This document shows positions 17,337 to 24,441 of a stretch of 50,065 nt of DNA, piece by piece. The DNA is from a virus. Below the pieces are notes generated by a model, which was not told the origin of the DNA, did no database searches, and saw only the letters and a program-made list of their open reading frames with translations. The number at the start of each line of letters is the position of its first letter. The stretch's first letter is position 1. A program made the translations under genes and the position numbers. The DNA lies in IMG/VR virus record IMGVR_UViG_3300009129_000023, positions 1-50,065 of that record, one strand, 5' to 3'.

Positions 17337-17537
17337 TCACCTTGATATCCAAGTCCAGTTGCCAGGTGCTGTGGCTGGGCGCAGGGCGCCTCTGATGTGC
17401 CGGCTCTGGGAACCAGTATTCCACAGGACCAGGTATCGGTCGCGCGCATGCGATGCAGCTACGATCTTGCCGACCTGCTCTGGGTAGTCGCGATGGACGA
17501 CGTACCTACCCACTCTGTAATTGCTGTAATCAGCCAT
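17337..17537 (-). CDS. KxGDLV-type small protein (RVGRYV)
   Basis: 66 residues starting MADYSNYRVGRYVVHRD at the ATG that follows GGAAGGAATACA. GKIVAASHARDRYLVLWNTGS is the central strand pair. The start at 17603 lies upstream of the promoter and is rejected. The promoter's -10 box lies 25 bases before the start. Confidence 0.65.
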   Translation of the reverse strand: MADYSNYRVGRYVVHRDYPEQVGKIVAASHARDRYLVLWNTGSQSRHIRGALRPATAPGNWTWISR

Positions 17538-17561
17538 GTTGTATTCCTTCCATCTGTATCT

Positions 17562-17591
17562 ATTATACCATATCTGAGACCGTTTTGCACG
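17562..17591 (-). promoter_or_regulatory. Phage promoter, GTGCAAA-16-TATAAT class
   Basis: Minus strand: GTGCAAA, 16 bases, then TATAAT preceded by TGG (extended -10). It serves the gene at 17337-17537. Confidence 0.8.
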
Positions 17592-17634
17592 GGGGTGTAA
17601 CACTCTGCAATTTTATTTTTATGCCGGCGCTCTC

Positions 17635-17832
17635 TTACATTGCACCTGGCGCGCCCAAGATCACCGGGTGCTGTCCGCGCACCAGGGCCACGACATACAT
17701 CCCTTTGGGTGCAGCCTTAGTTGCCATCGACCGTGCCGACGCCGTGTTAGGGGAGGCTTCCAAGAGCATGGTAGACACGCTTCCGGTGCTATCGTTCTGT
17801 AGGATGACCGTGTAAGGTACTGTGATTGTCAT
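17635..17832 (-). CDS. Small hypothetical protein
   Basis: 65 residues (MTITVPYTVILQNDSTGSVS, then YVVALVRGQHPVILG). It is Ala/Ser-rich and probably beta-structured. Its ATG overlaps the stop of the upstream gene by four bases (ATGA-type). No family is recognised. Confidence 0.5.
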   Translation of the reverse strand: MTITVPYTVILQNDSTGSVSTMLLEASPNTASARSMATKAAPKGMYVVALVRGQHPVILGAPGAM

Positions 17833-18071
17833 GGGTAGGGTCTCCTTCCCTCCGTGAGGGCTTTGACTATGTGCTCTTCTGGATACCAGGCTTCGTCGAG
17901 GTCCTGCTCACCGGGTGGTGCAACTGACCAGTATACCTGATAGCTGTTACCGCTGATGTCACGAATGACACTGTCCTCTGAGGGATACGCCGGCATGGTA
18001 GCTACGACCAGGCCTAAGCTATTGTCATTGGTTCTATGGCTAACCACATCGCCTTCTTCAAATTTCATCAT
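17829..18071 (-). CDS. KxGDLV-type small protein (EEGDVV)
   Basis: 80 residues from the double ATG. MMKFEEGDVVSHRTND, SLGLVVATMP, YQVYWSVAPP and AWYPEEHIVKAL match the family strands. It overlaps the upstream micro-membrane gene by 14 bases. Confidence 0.6.
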   Translation of the reverse strand: MMKFEEGDVVSHRTNDNSLGLVVATMPAYPSEDSVIRDISGNSYQVYWSVAPPGEQDLDEAWYPEEHIVKALTEGRRPYP

Positions 18072-18189
18072 CTTGTTTCTCACCATTTGGAAGTAACTTA
18101 AGGAAAGCTTTGCATAACAGGTATGTGACTCCGACCGAGAATGCTAAGTACAGGATCAATGCTAAGCACATTATGATATACGTTGTCAT
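18058..18189 (-). CDS. Micro-membrane protein (43 aa)
   Basis: One hydrophobic span (YIIMCLALILYLAFSVGVTY) with a short charged tail (LPNGEKQDDEI). A TAATG overlap with the upstream micro-gene and a 14-base overlap with the downstream gene support it as real. Function unknown. Confidence 0.6.
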   Translation of the reverse strand: MTTYIIMCLALILYLAFSVGVTYLLCKAFLKLLPNGEKQDDEI

Positions 18190-18329
18190 TATCCACCCCA
18201 CCTAGCGATACACGCTGCTATGAGATATATGAAGCCGGCGATAATCGTAACCTTGATAATTGTAAAAATGGCCGCCAAGGTCCAGAACCCGACTAACCAC
18301 ATTAATACTGTATCTAAGATTTCAATCAT
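18189..18329 (-). CDS. Micro-membrane protein (46 aa)
   Basis: A largely hydrophobic peptide (LMWLVGFWTLAAIFTIIKV, then GFIYLIAACIARWGG), likely one long or two short membrane helices. AGGTGA lies six bases before the ATG, and its stop overlaps the next start (TAATG). Confidence 0.6.
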   Translation of the reverse strand: MIEILDTVLMWLVGFWTLAAIFTIIKVTIIAGFIYLIAACIARWGG

Positions 18330-18344
18330 TGTATCACCTAAGGT

Positions 18345-18400
18345 CTATAAAAAATGATGCCCGGGGCTAGACCAAGGTGGAAGTAACCCACCCCGGGCAC
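18345..18400 (-). terminator. Rho-independent terminator of radA-like gene
   Basis: Minus strand: TGCCCGGGG ... CCCCGGGCA stem with a 24-base loop, then TCATTTTTTATAG. It lies 14 bases past the radA-like stop. Confidence 0.8.
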
Positions 18401-18413
18401 CTGTCCCGTCAGC

Positions 18414-19160
18414 TTAAGCTGCGGAGACTCGGGCAACTTCCTTGAAACCATCCTTACCGAGAGCCAGGAAGAAGGTGTGGCCACAGCCACCGAACCGGTT
18501 CTTCGTGGTCTGAAGGACCCGGCACCCCTCGAGGTCCTTGTCCTTTACCTCTACGGAGAGGTGCATCATGGCGTCAACCATGTGCTTAAGCTTGTTGGTA
18601 CCAGCCATCTGACCAGACTTGTTGACCTGACCGATGATGATAGCATTGCAGTAGTGCTCCTTGCAGTAATCGGTGATCATAGCCAAGGAACGCTCAGCGC
18701 TCTTGCTGTTAACATGACCATCGGTGTACTTACCATCGTCGAGGCACTGGAGGCTGTCAACGATGAGGAAGAAGGGCTTACCCTTGTTGGCCTTGCGAAG
18801 CTTGTCTGCGTTCTTCAACAGTGTGGGAACGTGGGCTTCCTGGCCGGCGATGAAGCCGTTACGGAACCGAAGCCGCTCACAAACCAACTTGACCTGGAAG
18901 AGGCTTTCCTCAGCCGTGTTGAACAGGCAGACCGCGCCGGACTTGGTGAGCTTGTCAGCCAAAGTCAGCATCATGGTGGTCTTACCGGAACCAGGTTCGC
19001 CGGTGAAGAAGGTGACTGCGGAAGGTGTGAAGCCTTCGCCACCCAGGGCACTATCGATATAACCGAGTCCGGACTTGTGCTTATTCCGGAGCTGTTTTGG
19101 GACCTCGAGGTCCAGGATGTTCGTGCCGAAAGTGACGTTGTTGCGTACGTTGAGCTTCAT
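18414..19160 (-). CDS. RadA/Sms-like RecA-fold ATPase
   Basis: 248 residues, the ATPase core only. Walker A GEPGSGKTT (about 53-61), Walker B FFLIVDSL, and KNRFGG, the hallmark of RadA/Sms, are present. The N-terminal zinc finger and C-terminal Lon-like domain of bacterial RadA (about 450 residues) are missing. RadA drives branch migration of recombination intermediates; a phage version would act in recombination-dependent replication. Codons are strongly G/C-ending, unlike the flanking small genes, suggesting selection for high expression. It has its own promoter, a conserved leader and a terminator. Confidence 0.85.
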   Translation of the reverse strand: MKLNVRNNVTFGTNILDLEVPKQLRNKHKSGLGYIDSALGGEGFTPSAVTFFTGEPGSGKTTMMLTLADKLTKSGAVCLFNTAEESLFQVKLVCERLRFRNGFIAGQEAHVPTLLKNADKLRKANKGKPFFLIVDSLQCLDDGKYTDGHVNSKSAERSLAMITDYCKEHYCNAIIIGQVNKSGQMAGTNKLKHMVDAMMHLSVEVKDKDLEGCRVLQTTKNRFGGCGHTFFLALGKDGFKEVARVSAA

Positions 19161-19191
19161 GTTTTTTTCCTTGGTCTAGGAGTGACGAGGT

Positions 19192-19210
19192 CCATTCCCC
19201 ATCAACATAT
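19192..19210 (-). promoter_or_regulatory. Conserved 5' leader, TTGATGGGGAATGG type
   Basis: Minus strand GTTGATGGGGAATGG immediately after the promoter, with TAGACCAAGGAAAAAAA before the start codon. The same leader precedes the MoxR gene and, in parts, three other genes. Confidence 0.65.
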
Positions 19211-19212
19211 AT

Positions 19213-19242
19213 ATTATACCATAAGTAGGATGTTTTTGCACG
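19213..19242 (-). promoter_or_regulatory. Phage promoter, GTGCAAA-16-TATAAT class
   Basis: GTGCAAA, 16 bases, TGG-TATAAT on the minus strand, driving the radA-like gene. Confidence 0.85.
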
Positions 19243-19266
19243 TGTATGGCATTTTTTTTGCCATTA

Positions 19267-19398
19267 TTACTGCAAATTCCCGGCGGTCGTAACCTCAGTC
19301 TGCCCGTTATGTCCAGCATATCCTAAATGATGGCGTTGACAGCCGGCCATTTGGGCCGCGAGGATGATAGCGAGGGTGATCTGAAGTAACTGTGCCAT
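19267..19398 (-). CDS. Micro-lipoprotein (43 aa)
   Basis: MAQLLQITLAIILAAQMAGCQRHH is a signal peptide with a lipobox (MAGC), leaving a mature peptide of about 24 polar residues. AAGGAAGGA precedes the start, and a promoter lies 25 bases upstream. It could be an o-spanin or superinfection-exclusion peptide. Confidence 0.65.
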   Translation of the reverse strand: MAQLLQITLAIILAAQMAGCQRHHLGYAGHNGQTEVTTAGNLQ

Positions 19399-19421
19399 AA
19401 CCATTCCTTCCTTATAGTAGT

Positions 19422-19451
19422 ATTATACTACAGGTGGGACAGTTTTGCACG
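19422..19451 (-). promoter_or_regulatory. Phage promoter, GTGCAAA-16-TATAAT class
   Basis: GTGCAAA, 16 bases, TAG-TATAAT, followed by the TACTATAAGGAAGGAATGGTT leader shared with the VWA gene. Confidence 0.85.
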
Positions 19452-19510
19452 CATATGCACGCCATACATTCACTTTAATGGCGCTCTAAGTGGTTAATAT
19501 TATTACATTT

Positions 19511-19651
19511 TTACCATTCACCCCATTCGTCACGGTTCTTTCTGCGGATTATTGGCTCACGCCGGCGGACACGACCCTGTAGGGTTTTGCCATATGCGAC
19601 AATTGCCATTGCTGTTAGGCAGCCTAGTACGACTGTGATGTATGTAGTCAT
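19511..19651 (-). CDS. Micro-membrane protein (46 aa)
   Basis: One hydrophobic helix (MTTYITVVLGCLTAMAIVAY) then a strongly basic tail (GRVRRREPIIRRKNRDEWGEW), which gives an N-out/C-in anchor. The ATG overlaps the VWA gene's stop (TAATG), so it is co-translated with that gene and may tether it to the membrane. Confidence 0.6.
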   Translation of the reverse strand: MTTYITVVLGCLTAMAIVAYGKTLQGRVRRREPIIRRKNRDEWGEW

Positions 19652-21027
19652 TAAATGGCCTCCTTCTTTTGAGTCATCTGGATAACGAAGTCTCTCTTCG
19701 GTGCCTTGAAGTACAACTCCCGGCCCGGGCAGATAACGTATCCTCTCTTCAACCGGCTCTTACCAGGCTCGTAGCATTCCCCATCGGTGAGGATGAGGTA
19801 ACCATCGAATCGACTGGTGTTCTTGTTGGCGTGGTCAGTCACAGCCTGGAAATCAGTACCACCACACCGGGTGCGCTCAATGCCAGGAGTCTTATTTCTA
19901 GACCACTCTCTTTCACTATCCTCATCCACGGTGGAATCAAAGTTGAAGATGATGAACCTGGTTCGCCGCGACAGCTGCTTAAGCTCCCCAAAGAAGAGGC
20001 TAAGTGCCTCATCACCAACCGACCCACTCTGGTCGATGTATACCGCGATGGAGGAGGTGTATCCACGCTCCACTCCCGGGTGGACCCCAGGGTACTTGCG
20101 GTTGAGGCGCTTGATGTTGCTAGCGCGGTTGGCCCGGCGGGTCATTCCGCAGAACTGCTTAAGCACCGACTGCCAGGGGATCTCCTTGGAAATCAGGTCA
20201 CGGAGCTTGCCCCGCATACCGCCAGGAATGCTTCCCCACTGACCAGTCCGGTCAGCCTCTTGGACTGCCTCTTCCAAGGCCTGCTTGACCTTGCCCTTGA
20301 CCAGCTCTCTTTCCTCATCGGTAAGCTCATCCCAACCATCATGGTCATCCATCGGACCAGGCATTCCGGGACTATCACCTTCACCAGGCTGACCACCCTC
20401 ACCGGGCTGTCCATCACCAGGCTGACCAGGCTGACCCTGACCATCCTGCTGGCCTTGCTCGATATCATCTGCAACTTCCTGCAGCTGGCCGAAATACCAC
20501 TCTGCACTCATCTCCACTGGGAGGCTAGCGATCTTGGCGGATACTCTTTCGTACCGTCCAACTGCATCATCACCCATCTTGGCCTTCTGCTCCGAGGTAA
20601 GCTCAGCAAAGGCCTTACCGGGAACCAGGCCACCCTCGGGGAGCTCATCCTCAGGAATCAGGCTGTTGATAGCCAGGTCCGTGGCGTAGTTCCAGATCAG
20701 GTGGGGGGTGTGACGACGAGTTGTAGTGTGCTCGAAGACGAGGTGGTAACACTCATGCTTTAGAAGCCCCTTGACCTGCTTGGAGGTGAGGCTAGCGAGA
20801 AAGCGGGGGTTCCACCACATCTGAAGCTGACCGTCCTTGGCGAGGACACCAGCTGTGGGAATCTTGTCGGTCTTTGTCTTGGTGACCCGGCGAAGGATCT
20901 TGCTGAAGAAGGGTTCCGACCACATGAGGTTAATCAGGTGGGGGTCCAACTCAAACTTGGCAGCTGCAGCCTCGTCGGCCAGGTTAGCCGGGGCGATGTC
21001 TGTAGCAGTTGTTTCTTGTTTTGCCAT
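19651..21027 (-). CDS. Metallopeptidase-like and VWA domain protein (MoxR partner)
   Basis: 458 residues. The N-terminal half resembles DUF2201-type putative metallopeptidase domains, with LKHECYHLVFEH (HExxH, about 91-97). A Gly/Gln/Pro/Asp-rich flexible linker (about 205-245) leads to a C-terminal von Willebrand A domain with MIDAS motif YIDQSGSVGD and later TDGECY. The next gene upstream is a MoxR AAA+ ATPase, the standard partner of VWA proteins (as in RavA-ViaA or NorQ-NorD), which act together to remodel or insert cofactors into protein complexes. Start at 21027 gives eight bases to AAGGAAGGA. Codons are G/C-ending. Confidence 0.85.
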   Translation of the reverse strand: MAKQETTATDIAPANLADEAAAAKFELDPHLINLMWSEPFFSKILRRVTKTKTDKIPTAGVLAKDGQLQMWWNPRFLASLTSKQVKGLLKHECYHLVFEHTTTRRHTPHLIWNYATDLAINSLIPEDELPEGGLVPGKAFAELTSEQKAKMGDDAVGRYERVSAKIASLPVEMSAEWYFGQLQEVADDIEQGQQDGQGQPGQPGDGQPGEGGQPGEGDSPGMPGPMDDHDGWDELTDEERELVKGKVKQALEEAVQEADRTGQWGSIPGGMRGKLRDLISKEIPWQSVLKQFCGMTRRANRASNIKRLNRKYPGVHPGVERGYTSSIAVYIDQSGSVGDEALSLFFGELKQLSRRTRFIIFNFDSTVDEDSEREWSRNKTPGIERTRCGGTDFQAVTDHANKNTSRFDGYLILTDGECYEPGKSRLKRGYVICPGRELYFKAPKRDFVIQMTQKKEAI

Positions 21028-21050
21028 AACCATTCCTTCCTTATAGTACT

Positions 21051-21080
21051 ATTATACTATATGTAGGCAATATTTGCACG
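21051..21080 (-). promoter_or_regulatory. Phage promoter, GTGCAAA-16-TATAAT class
   Basis: GTGCAAA, 16 bases, TAG-TATAAT, then the ACTATAAGGAAGGAATGGTT leader. It drives the VWA gene separately from moxR. Confidence 0.85.
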
Positions 21081-21111
21081 TGAATGTCTGAAATAATCGA
21101 ATTATAATTAA

Positions 21112-21180
21112 GCTCTAAGTACCTAATAACATTGGACTTTAGGGAAGTACCTAACCTTTCGGTTCCAGACGGCCAATCAA
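21112..21180 (-). repeat. Two copies of the TTAGGTACTT 3' element
   Basis: TTAGGTACTT occurs twice on the minus strand between the moxR stop and the next promoter. Related elements follow the stops of several other transcription units in this region. Confidence 0.5.
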
Positions 21181-21221
21181 GTTGGCGCGAACAGTGTACT
21201 CTCCCCAAGTCCCGGGGGTTA

Positions 21222-22304
21222 TTAGACATTCCGGCTAGTCTGAACAGCCTTGACGACCTCCTGACCAATCAGCTTGTGCATCTTCTGGATGTTGTGCATC
21301 TGCTGCGTAGCGCTGATGCCGTTCCAGAGGGAGACCATCATCTCACCGGGGAGGCTCTTTGCAAAGGCCGCGACGTTCTTGGCCTGAGCTGCGGTCCACT
21401 TTTCGTTAGTGCAGTGGTTCTTCAGCTTCTCGATGAGGGCGTTAACCCGATCGTTTCCGAGAGCGCCGATGGTGTCCCGGTGCTGGTCGAAGCTGTTCAG
21501 GATATCCTCAGCCGAGAGGACCATCTCGTAACCTTCGACGAAGTCGCAGAAGGCGATGGCAGCCTCAGTTCCAACCAGTCCCAAGGCCACGGCGTAGAAA
21601 CCGTCGGGGCGCTTGTTCCCAGCCACATTGGCCGGTGCCATCTGCATGGCGACCAAGGCGTCGTTGGTGCGATGCCAGGAAGCGGGGTTCGGGCAAACCG
21701 TACCAGGCTCAACCTGTGTGGGGTCGACCCGGAGGTGCTCGGGGTGTTGACGAATGAAGTCAACCAGGACAGCGTCCAAGTTGTTCTCCACGGCCCAGAC
21801 CAGCCAGTCATCGGCGGTGGGGACCAGGTCACAAACCCAGAAGCGTCGCAGCAATGCCGGGTCCATCTCGTTGACGTCGTACTCAGCGCCGTGGTTAACA
21901 GCAGCGATGATGCGAGTCTCGGGGTGCAGCTTGTAAGGGTTACCGTCTTGGTCGTTACCAAGCTCCCGGTCCAGAACCAGCTGGAAGGAAGACTGCTGAA
22001 CACCCGGAAGGGCGCGGTTCATTTCGTCCAACATAAGGACAACCGGTTCCCGGCAAGCGCGGATGAACCAGGAAGGCATGCACATTGTCATGATGCCGTT
22101 TTCCTTCATACCCTCGATATCGGGGTAACCGGCCACGTCTCCTTCGGACATGGTGGAAAGGCGGACGTCGATGAAGGGAAGACCCTTGTCATCTGCCACG
22201 GCCTTACCGAGGTGGGACTTACCAACACCAGTTGGTCCCCGCATGAGAATTGCAATGTCGGCCGGGAGGTTCGGAGCGACGATCTTGAAGGTTTTAATAT
22301 CCAC
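21222..22304 (-). CDS. MoxR-family AAA+ ATPase
   Basis: 360 residues. Walker A GPTGVGKSH (about 23-31), Walker B VVLMLDEMNRA, sensor 1 IIAAVNHG and an arginine-finger region DPALLRRF are in MoxR order. It starts with GTG after CCAAGGAAAAAAAC. With the downstream VWA/metallopeptidase protein it forms a chaperone-like pair; its client is unknown but could be a phage or host complex. It has its own promoter and leader and a G/C-ending codon bias. Confidence 0.9.
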   Translation of the reverse strand: MDIKTFKIVAPNLPADIAILMRGPTGVGKSHLGKAVADDKGLPFIDVRLSTMSEGDVAGYPDIEGMKENGIMTMCMPSWFIRACREPVVLMLDEMNRALPGVQQSSFQLVLDRELGNDQDGNPYKLHPETRIIAAVNHGAEYDVNEMDPALLRRFWVCDLVPTADDWLVWAVENNLDAVLVDFIRQHPEHLRVDPTQVEPGTVCPNPASWHRTNDALVAMQMAPANVAGNKRPDGFYAVALGLVGTEAAIAFCDFVEGYEMVLSAEDILNSFDQHRDTIGALGNDRVNALIEKLKNHCTNEKWTAAQAKNVAAFAKSLPGEMMVSLWNGISATQQMHNIQKMHKLIGQEVVKAVQTSRNV

Positions 22305-22335
22305 GTTTTTTTCCTTGGTCTAGAAGGGTGGGGAA

Positions 22336-22350
22336 CCATTCCCCATCAAC
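22336..22350 (-). promoter_or_regulatory. Conserved 5' leader, TTGATGGGGAATGG type
   Basis: GTTGATGGGGAATGG after the promoter and TAGACCAAGGAAAAAAA before the GTG start: the same leader as the radA-like gene. Confidence 0.65.
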
Positions 22351-22356
22351 ATATAT

Positions 22357-22386
22357 ATTATACTACATGCAGGAGTTTTTTGCACG
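22357..22386 (-). promoter_or_regulatory. Phage promoter, GTGCAAA-16-TATAAT class
   Basis: GTGCAAA, 16 bases, TAG-TATAAT on the minus strand, driving moxR. The remaining bases to 22592 contain no supported gene. Confidence 0.85.
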
Positions 22387-22592
22387 TGTTTGCAAAAATA
22401 AATGCACAAATATTTGAAATAAAATGGCCTTTCCCTACATTACCATCACGACACCGCCTTAGACACCAGCCATTATCCGACCTGTGCCGTGCTTCCTCAA
22501 TTGATGTCGGCGCGATATTACGCTGGTTCGCAGCGGGCCTGTAGCCCTCACCCGACACACAACCGGTGCCACCCTTTAAGTACCTAATATTG

Positions 22593-22907
22593 TTAGACAA
22601 TTTCGGTATTTGTTACCTCATCAAAAATATTCGTCATCCCAGACCCTGCCGGGATGTTCACTGGAATCTCTGAGGGAGCTGTTGACTTCGCCTCTTTGGC
22701 AGCGTCACGTTCCTCCTCGCAATACGCACGAGCAAGCTTTCCAATGTCAAACTCCGCAACGGGATCCGACAAGTCTTCACTGGCGGAGACGAGCCAGCCA
22801 GCACCACGTGTCGTAGCCTTACGACCGAAGTAAAGCTTCCCAACCTTGTACGGCTTCTTGTGGGTACGTTTGAGCTCAACGGTTTCTGTCTTTGTAGTTG
22901 CATCCAT
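22593..22907 (-). CDS. Hypothetical early protein
   Basis: 104 residues. KPYKVGKLYFGRK near residue 18 and a helical KLARAYCEEERDAAKEAK stretch are the clearest features. The second ATG (22907) is chosen for its spacing from AGGAAA. It is co-transcribed with the gene at 22963. Codons are G/C-ending. No family is recognised. Confidence 0.6.
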   Translation of the reverse strand: MDATTKTETVELKRTHKKPYKVGKLYFGRKATTRGAGWLVSASEDLSDPVAEFDIGKLARAYCEEERDAAKEAKSTAPSEIPVNIPAGSGMTNIFDEVTNTEIV

Positions 22908-22962
22908 TTTTTTCATTTCCTTTTTCTGTGTGTGTTTGTGTTAACTAGTTAATATTATTGGA

Positions 22963-23505
22963 CTATTCCAACGGACGAAGTGCCCCAGCTGGTATACCCT
23001 TCACAATGTCGGGACCAACCATCACGTCGACAACCTCCTTCTTGTTGTCGCCCATGTAGTGTTCACTGATCACCATCAGGATTTCTCCCTTCTTGATGCC
23101 ACGAACGTTATCATATGCATTCGCCGTTTCCCAGCGACTGATTTCCCGATTACACTTAACCAGGTTACCCTCTGCTGCAGCGAAAAATTCCTTTCCTCTC
23201 CTTGAAATCCCGGGAACCATGTCACGGCCACCGTCGACCCACTGGATCCGGCGCTTCGTGGTTGATTGACCAGCATCCCGCTTGGCCTGGCGCGCCGCAA
23301 TGCGCGCATCATTTAGTTGACCCTTACGCTCTTCTTCTTGCGCCTGCTCCTCCTGGAACGCCTCGATCGCAGCAGCAGCTGCATCGCGTGCCTCGTCTGT
23401 CTCGGCTTCGTTAAATGCTGTCGACAGTCGTTCATGCTCTAGGCGTGCACGGCGACTTTTGTCTTCACGAGCTTTTGCTAGGAGCGCTTTTGAATTTCGG
23501 GCCAT
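22963..23505 (-). CDS. Coiled-coil protein with KxGDLV-like C-terminal domain
   Basis: 180 residues. The first 85 residues form a charged Ala/Glu/Arg coiled coil. The C-terminal part (KRRIQWVDGGRDM, IKKGEILMVISEHYMGDNKK, VVDVMVGPDIV, IPAGALRPLE) reads like the small-barrel family with a degenerate motif. GAGGAAAGGAAATC precedes the ATG, and a class promoter lies upstream. The fusion suggests the barrel is a portable binding module. Confidence 0.6.
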   Translation of the reverse strand: MARNSKALLAKAREDKSRRARLEHERLSTAFNEAETDEARDAAAAAIEAFQEEQAQEEERKGQLNDARIAARQAKRDAGQSTTKRRIQWVDGGRDMVPGISRRGKEFFAAAEGNLVKCNREISRWETANAYDNVRGIKKGEILMVISEHYMGDNKKEVVDVMVGPDIVKGIPAGALRPLE

Positions 23506-23532
23506 GATTTCCTTTCCTCACCTTATGTATCT

Positions 23533-23562
23533 ATTATACCCTAAGTAGGGGAAATTTGCACG
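23533..23562 (-). promoter_or_regulatory. Phage promoter, GTGCAAA-16-TATAAT class
   Basis: GTGCAAA, 16 bases, GGG-TATAAT, driving the two-gene unit ending at 22593. Confidence 0.85.
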
Positions 23563-23570
23563 CGTTTGTC

Positions 23571-23598
23571 AAAAAAAAGAGGATCCTTTCGGATCCTC
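23571..23598 (-). terminator. Rho-independent terminator
   Basis: Minus strand GAGGATCC-GAAA-GGATCCTC followed by TTTTTTTT. It insulates the promoter at 23.5 kb from transcription arriving from the micro-membrane genes. Confidence 0.9.
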
Positions 23599-23909
23599 TC
23601 TAAGTTATTGATTTTATTCACTTTTTTTTCGTGGTTAAGATCATATCGGGTTACCACACTGACCGTGTCGACGATCCCGCTTCACCTGATTTATAATATA
23701 TCCACAATCTCCAACGTGAGAATACCTCACCGACATGTCTTCGATCCTGGTTAATAATTTAGTCGCTACATTAATCTAATTACGTCCATCATATAATCTC
23801 CCATGTGTTCTATGAGACCTTAACATGTAACCGCTATAACTCCCGGGCCCTGGGCTTTATCAACGATCCATAAATTAAGTATACCGACGGGCCTCGCATT
23901 GTATAAGAG
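23599..23909. other. Gene-free stretch
   Basis: About 310 bases with no supported gene, promoter of the main class or strong hairpin on either strand. It is AT-rich and may be part of a control or replication region shared with the following kilobase. Confidence 0.4.
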
Positions 23910-24008
23910 TCATTGCAACAAATACCAAATGATCACGCCGGCAATGCATGCTCCGGCCACAATATACTTGAGTCTTCGAATCGCTGCGTCTCTTAAAATT
24001 TTTCTCAT
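23910..24008 (-). CDS. Micro-membrane protein (32 aa)
   Basis: A basic start (MRKILRDAAIRRLKY) and one membrane helix (IVAGACIAGVIIWYLL). Its ATG is three bases past the stop of the upstream micro-gene, so the pair is probably coupled. There is no strong ribosome-binding site of its own. Confidence 0.5.
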   Translation of the reverse strand: MRKILRDAAIRRLKYIVAGACIAGVIIWYLLQ

Positions 24009-24011
24009 GAG

Positions 24012-24134
24012 TCACGGGCAATCAAGCATCGCATATGACACGGTAGTCGCGACCACTGAGCCATAAATCGTGCCTAGTCCAAAGCTAATGCTCAGAGCTC
24101 CCAAAACAAGAGCAGAGCTATATAACTTTTTCAT
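24012..24134 (-). CDS. Micro-membrane protein (40 aa)
   Basis: MKKLYSSALVLGALSISFGL is a signal- or anchor-like helix, continuing to GSVVATTVSYAMLDCP. GGGAGGTG lies four bases before the ATG, the strongest ribosome-binding site in this stretch. A small holin, antiholin or envelope-active peptide is possible. Confidence 0.6.
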   Translation of the reverse strand: MKKLYSSALVLGALSISFGLGTIYGSVVATTVSYAMLDCP

Positions 24135-24369
24135 GCGCACCTCCCAATAATATTGTACTGCCATCTCTCACCGTGTACAAGAGCGTGATAAAAAAAATGA
24201 AGTAAGAAAAATAATTTTACATTTGACTCACCCTGCCCTCATGATTCGCCAGGTAAGAAAAACTCTCAGTCTCTATAGAACTGATCACAGCGAATGATGG
24301 CGTTGAAGTAACAGAAAGATGTCTAGTCATTATCTCGTAACTGTAACTGTAACAAAAAAACATGTATCA

Positions 24370-24384
24370 TGTTACACAGTAACA
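24370..24384. promoter_or_regulatory. Palindrome TGTTAC-ACA-GTAACA
   Basis: A perfect 6-bp inverted repeat 22 bases upstream of the plus-strand promoter's -35 element, with a direct half-site (CTGTAACTGTAACA) about 15 bases further upstream. Its position fits a repressor or activator operator. Confidence 0.45.
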
Positions 24385-24406
24385 TATTTGTTTCGGTGAC
24401 AGGCAC

Positions 24407-24435
24407 GTGTAAATTCTTGATACATGTGATATAAT
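24407..24435 (+). promoter_or_regulatory. Phage promoter, GTGTAAA-16-TATAAT class, plus strand
   Basis: GTGTAAA, 16 bases, TGA-TATAAT: the only clear plus-strand copy of the class. It is followed by ATTATAAGGAAGGAATGG, the leader seen before the VWA gene. Confidence 0.8.
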
Positions 24436-24441
24436 TGTATT

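Noticed and set aside
18477-22544. Long plus-strand frames opposite radA-like, VWA and moxR genes (up to 470 codons)
   Set aside because: They are mirror frames of strongly G/C-ending genes and have no starts, ribosome-binding sites or known motifs.
22393-22592. 37-codon minus-strand frame (GTG start) between moxR and the preceding gene
   Set aside because: Arg-rich, no family, and weak start; it cannot be separated from chance.
19213-23562. Repeated TTTGCACG/ATTATA units as a CRISPR-like or iteron array
   Set aside because: Spacing is kilobases and each unit stands before a gene with fixed internal 16-base spacing, so they are promoters.
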